The notes under the pieces: model-generated | Seen by the model: the letters and a program-made list of their open reading frames with translations, nothing else | Told to the model about the DNA's origin: nothing | The model's database searches: none | In this document: positions 61,984 to 64,000 of the stretch, in pieces | Numbering within the stretch: position 1 is the first letter of the stretch | Layout of the letters: each line of letters opens with the position of its first letter | Position numbers and translations under genes: made by a program | Origin: Comamonas testosteroni | GTDB lineage: Bacteria; Pseudomonadota; Gammaproteobacteria; Burkholderiales; Burkholderiaceae_C | Length of the DNA stretch: 64,000 nucleotides | Assembly (NCBI RefSeq): GCF_030505195.1 | Contig: NZ_CP129672.1 | Coordinates: 5,844,293 to 5,908,292, forward strand | Reading direction: 5' to 3'

Positions 61984-62007
61984 AAAAAATTACATAGATA
62001 AATTCAT

Positions 62008-62532
62008 TTATGGTTTTGTAAAAGGCATCATTTCATGAACTTTTTCATCTAATTCTTTGCCACTATAAAAATGACTAAATTCTTTGTATATCTTATTTCT
62101 AATTTGTTTATAGGCTTCGCTTTCTGTTGCTTTAAGCAAGTCACCTTTAACCAAATATTGAGGGTTTAAGAATAAAGAACCTTTTATACCATCAATAAAA
62201 ATTTCAGCATCTTTTAGTTTTTTAAAACTTCTGCTTACTTGCTGTCTTTTAATTTCTAAGTCCTCAGCAATGTTTTGATGGGTTAAATTTATAACATTGC
62301 CATAAGATACATATTGTATAACTTGTAGCAATACAGATATATCAGTAGCCGTTAATTTGTATTTAATTACAGAACTTAATAGGTTTTTATTAAAAACCAT
62401 AATAAATTCATCTTTTATATTTGCTTTCTTTTTACCCTTAAAAACATTTATATTTTCACCATCTTTCATTCCATCAACTAATTCACCTAATTCATCTTTT
62501 AATTCATTTTTTGTATTTTCATTTACTTTCAT
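62008..62532 (-). CDS. repL: RepL-like plasmid replication protein
   Basis: The start is the ATG at 62532 (MKVNENTKNELKDEL), preceded by AAAGG; an ATG 15 bp upstream is possible. The 174-residue protein has an acidic N-terminus, then the RepL winged-helix region: FNKNLLSSVIKYKLTATDIS, LTHQNIAEDLEIKRQQVSRS (helix-turn-helix) and GSLFLNPQYLVKGD. RepL proteins initiate replication of small plasmids. Its presence argues that the element can exist as a plasmid. Confidence 0.8.
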   Translation of the reverse strand: MKVNENTKNELKDELGELVDGMKDGENINVFKGKKKANIKDEFIMVFNKNLLSSVIKYKLTATDISVLLQVIQYVSYGNVINLTHQNIAEDLEIKRQQVSRSFKKLKDAEIFIDGIKGSLFLNPQYLVKGDLLKATESEAYKQIRNKIYKEFSHFYSGKELDEKVHEMMPFTKP

Positions 62533-62547
62533 TTTGTTGCCTTTCAT

Positions 62548-63211
62548 TTATAATTTGTTTCTTTATGAAACTTATTAAAGCAACTAAAATTTAAATGTCA
62601 ATAGTTTTTAATTTATTTGTATTTATATTTATTAAATATATATTAATATTTATATTATAAGATAGAAGATACAGAGGGGGTTATTTATCATATATTTGTA
62701 AAAGCCCTATTCGTAGGTATTTCCAAATATTCGGTTTAAAAGTCAAGCAACAAATTTGTTGCCAAGTGGCAACTAATATGTTGCAAGTCGGCATCAAATT
62801 TGTTGCTTTTTGCTAAAAGTCAATATCACTTTATAAAGAAAATTAGTATCAATAAAAAAGAATAGAGAACAGCAAAGCCCGTGTCTTGTAGCCTATGGCT
62901 ACGGGGACACGAATAAACGGCTTTTAAGGGGGTTTTTAGGGGTGGTTTGATACCAACCCCTACGGGGACACAAAAAACGGCTTGTACGTCGTTTTAAGGG
63001 GGTTTTTGCTATGCCTACGGCTACCCGGTCTATTCCAGGTCTTCGCCCTACAGTCAAAGGCTAATCGCCTTACCCCTACCCGCCAAGGGTCAGAACAAAC
63101 TATATATACGGTTTATACGGTTTTTGGGTTGCACTGATACACGAAACAACACCGCCCGACAGGCTTTTTTTCGCTAATTTTTCCTAGAACCGTGCTAGGA
63201 AATTTTTGATA
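62548..63211. other. noncoding, repeat-rich region right of the rep gene
   Basis: No gene is evident. The region opens with an A/T-only stretch (62585-62670), then ttgttgc/gcaac repeats (62750-62815). A direct repeat follows: ctacggggacac then aacggctt then ttttaagggggttttt, at 62899-62938 and 62960-63007. The inverse copy of the 20-bp repeat lies at 63029-63048, and a cctag(a/c) hairpin (tttcctagaaccgtgctaggaaa) near 63179-63202. An AT-rich stretch plus repeats next to rep is the normal look of a plasmid origin. Confidence 0.6.
63029..63048. repeat. 20-bp inverted repeat, right copy
   Basis: tctattccaggtcttcgccc, the exact reverse complement of 61658-61677. Confidence 0.8.
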
Positions 63212-63231
63212 GTCTTGTAAGTTGTTGTTTT
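63212..63231. repeat. direct repeat, right copy (recombinase arm site?)
   Basis: gtcttgtaagttgttgtttt, identical to 58403-58422. It lies 25 bp inside the proposed attR core. Confidence 0.85.
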
Positions 63232-63256
63232 TAAACGTGAAACCGTGAAAAGCGCC

Positions 63257-63315
63257 GTCAAATAGGCTAAGTGCACAGAAGCAACCTCCGCCAGATAAAT
63301 GGTTTCCGCTGCCAT
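63257..63315 (-). pseudogene. msrA: displaced native msrA 5' end at attR
   Basis: From an ATG at 63315, preceded by GAGGAG, the minus strand begins ATGGCAGCGGAAACCATT. Allowing for a few missing single bases, it reads M-A-A-E-T-I-Y-L-A-G-G-C-F-W-C-T-x-A-V-F-D, the MsrA N-terminus including the catalytic Cys. It then runs into the element. Synonymous differences from the copy at 58,337-58,390 show it is not a recent duplicate. It is a stub left when the element integrated. Confidence 0.7.
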
Positions 63316-63517
63316 CACCGGCTCCTCTTTTTTTACAGACGCGTCAAGCGTAGCTCAAATCAACTACCCATTTCCACCAATGACAGCGATTGCGCGCCCC
63401 GCTATGCTTGCAGGGCGCCCACTACACGTGCTTGCTGCCTTGCAATACACAAGCCGTGTCCGGCGCCCTACCGTGTGGTGCATAGAACAGAAGAACCTGC
63501 CTCTGAGGATACACACC

Positions 63518-64000
63518 ATGAAAGCGTCCGGCCCGCTGGGCCTTGAGTCTGCCCGCTGATCGGCTTGCTGGCCATGACAGGCTGGCGCGCAGTCGTCAAT
63601 CTGCAGCATAAAAGCAGGCCGCAGGCCGCGACCATGCGCGGTGCGCTGGAGCTGCGATACAGCTGACTGCCCAGGAGGTTCTACGGCCAGCCCCTTTCAA
63701 CTTGCCTTGAGCGTTCCTCAAACGCGCGTGGTTCAGGCGGTGGACTCGGCCGTGGTCAAGCCTATGTCGCAGGCAGCTGCGCGCCTGACGGTACGCAGAA
63801 GGCGATAGTGTCAGCAAGGGCCAGCAGCTGGCGCGCGTCGACGCCACAGAGGCCGAGGCACGCTGGCGCCAGGCCCAGCAGCAGGCCGATGCTTCCAGAG
63901 CCCAGCTGGCGATTGCCGCAGCCGCAAATCAGACAACAATGCAGCCCTGGTGCAAAAGGCTTTATCTCCACCACGGCGCTGCTGACTTCGCCTCTCCAGG
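63518..64000 (+). pseudogene. RND/HlyD-type periplasmic adaptor, frame-disrupted and cut by window edge
   Basis: The plus strand reads like the start of an efflux adaptor subunit, but only when frames are switched. Conserved pieces are IQLTAQEVL, VVQAVDSAVVK, GDSVSKGQQLARVDATEAEA with RWRQAQQQADASRAQLAI, and QKGFISTTALL. At least six single-base gaps, mostly in G or C runs, break the frame. It is either a decayed gene or poorly resolved sequence. It is divergent from the msrA stub, with the ~200-bp region 63316-63517 as shared promoter space. Confidence 0.62.

Larger units (their letters stand above)
61135..62007. other. noncoding, hairpin-rich region left of the rep gene
   Basis: No convincing gene in 873 bp. 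It holds strong inverted repeats: agagaac/gttctct at 61629-61646, cctacccgtttt/aaaacgggcagg at 61689-61716, and a ~15-bp stem with one mismatch at 61847-61880. It also holds one copy of a 20-bp sequence (61658-61677) repeated in inverse orientation at 63029. A 60-codon frame at 61564 crosses two of the hairpins and is unlikely to be real. The structure suggests replication or transfer origins. Confidence 0.6.
58337..63276. mobile_element. AT-rich integrated plasmid-like element in the 5' end of msrA
   Basis: Composition drops sharply to very AT-rich between msrA and 63.2 kb. The two edges share msrA codons: gtcgaatacggcttcagtgc at 58337 and gtcaaataggctaagtgcac at 63257-63276 (plus strand), the probable attL and attR cores. 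Just inside each edge lies the direct repeat gtcttgtaagttgttgtttt (58403-58422 and 63212-63231). Inside are an intact tyrosine recombinase next to attL, a RepL-like replication gene, two unknown genes and repeat-rich noncoding DNA. This fits a plasmid that integrates and excises at msrA. Confidence 0.75.

Noticed and set aside
62750..62815. CRISPR-like reading of the ttgttgc/gcaac repeats
   Set aside because: The units are too short and irregular, with no constant spacers and no cas genes.
58337..63276. IS element or composite transposon reading of the AT-rich block
   Set aside because: There is no DDE transposase, no terminal inverted repeats at the edges and no short target duplication; a tyrosine recombinase and msrA-derived edges fit site-specific integration.

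Overview
The window comes from a GC-rich betaproteobacterial chromosome, most likely Comamonas or a close Comamonadaceae relative. This rests on protein character (pdxH, chaC, sodC, ZnuD-like receptor, Burkholderiales-type phage proteins) and not on a database match. Three blocks are visible. (1) Roughly 1-49,265 is almost all of a lambdoid siphovirus prophage that runs off the left edge. (2) About 49,266-58,337 is ordinary chromosome. (3) 58,337-63,276 is a very AT-rich integrated element set into the 5' end of msrA. A short, error-rich or decayed chromosomal flank follows to 64,000. Prophage: the right end is a tyrosine integrase plus a small excisionase-like gene. The junction lies in what looks like the 3' end of gloA, because only the last 20 codons remain at 49,266-49,328, so the left end and the rest of gloA should lie outside the window. 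The immunity region is at 35.6-37.6 kb: cro/YdaS-like regulator, S24-type CI repressor, a three-site operator block and a distal two-site operator block. Rightward from the distal block runs an early operon (small genes, RecT, YqaJ exonuclease, HU, KTSC protein, C5 methyltransferase with repeated recognition-like units, ASCH protein, Xis-like protein), cut by at least six intrinsic-terminator hairpins. Leftward run replication genes (CII-like, replication protein, DnaB), HNH-type protein, RusA, a metallopeptidase, terminases, portal, capsid, tail, tip protein J, tail fibre, and a lysis cassette with nested Rz/Rz1. The late operon is studded with cargo (moron) genes: an AbiTii-type abortive infection gene between terminase and portal, a membrane-anchored protein on the opposite strand, a lipoprotein pair with its own terminator, a small reversed gene, an HNH-AP2 endonuclease, and at the left end a trypsin-like protease and a LexA-controlled SRAP (YedK) gene. 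A motif reading TCCCTAGCAT on the minus strand recurs just before several core late genes, mostly where cargo interrupts the operon. Chromosome: a SnoaL/NTF2-like protein, an OmpA-family protein, ChaC, a periplasmic Cu/Zn superoxide dismutase, a MobA/MocA-like nucleotidyltransferase, PdxH, a tyrosine-recombinase-fold protein that has lost its catalytic residues, a zinc-type TonB receptor with a His-rich loop, and msrA. AT-rich element: it carries an intact tyrosine recombinase, a RepL-like replication protein, two unrecognised genes and long hairpin- and repeat-rich noncoding stretches. It has replaced the first codons of msrA with its own ribosome-binding site, start codon and N-terminal extension. 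The displaced native msrA start, with its own Shine-Dalgarno, survives on the far side of the element. This integrated plasmid-like element is the most unusual system in the window.
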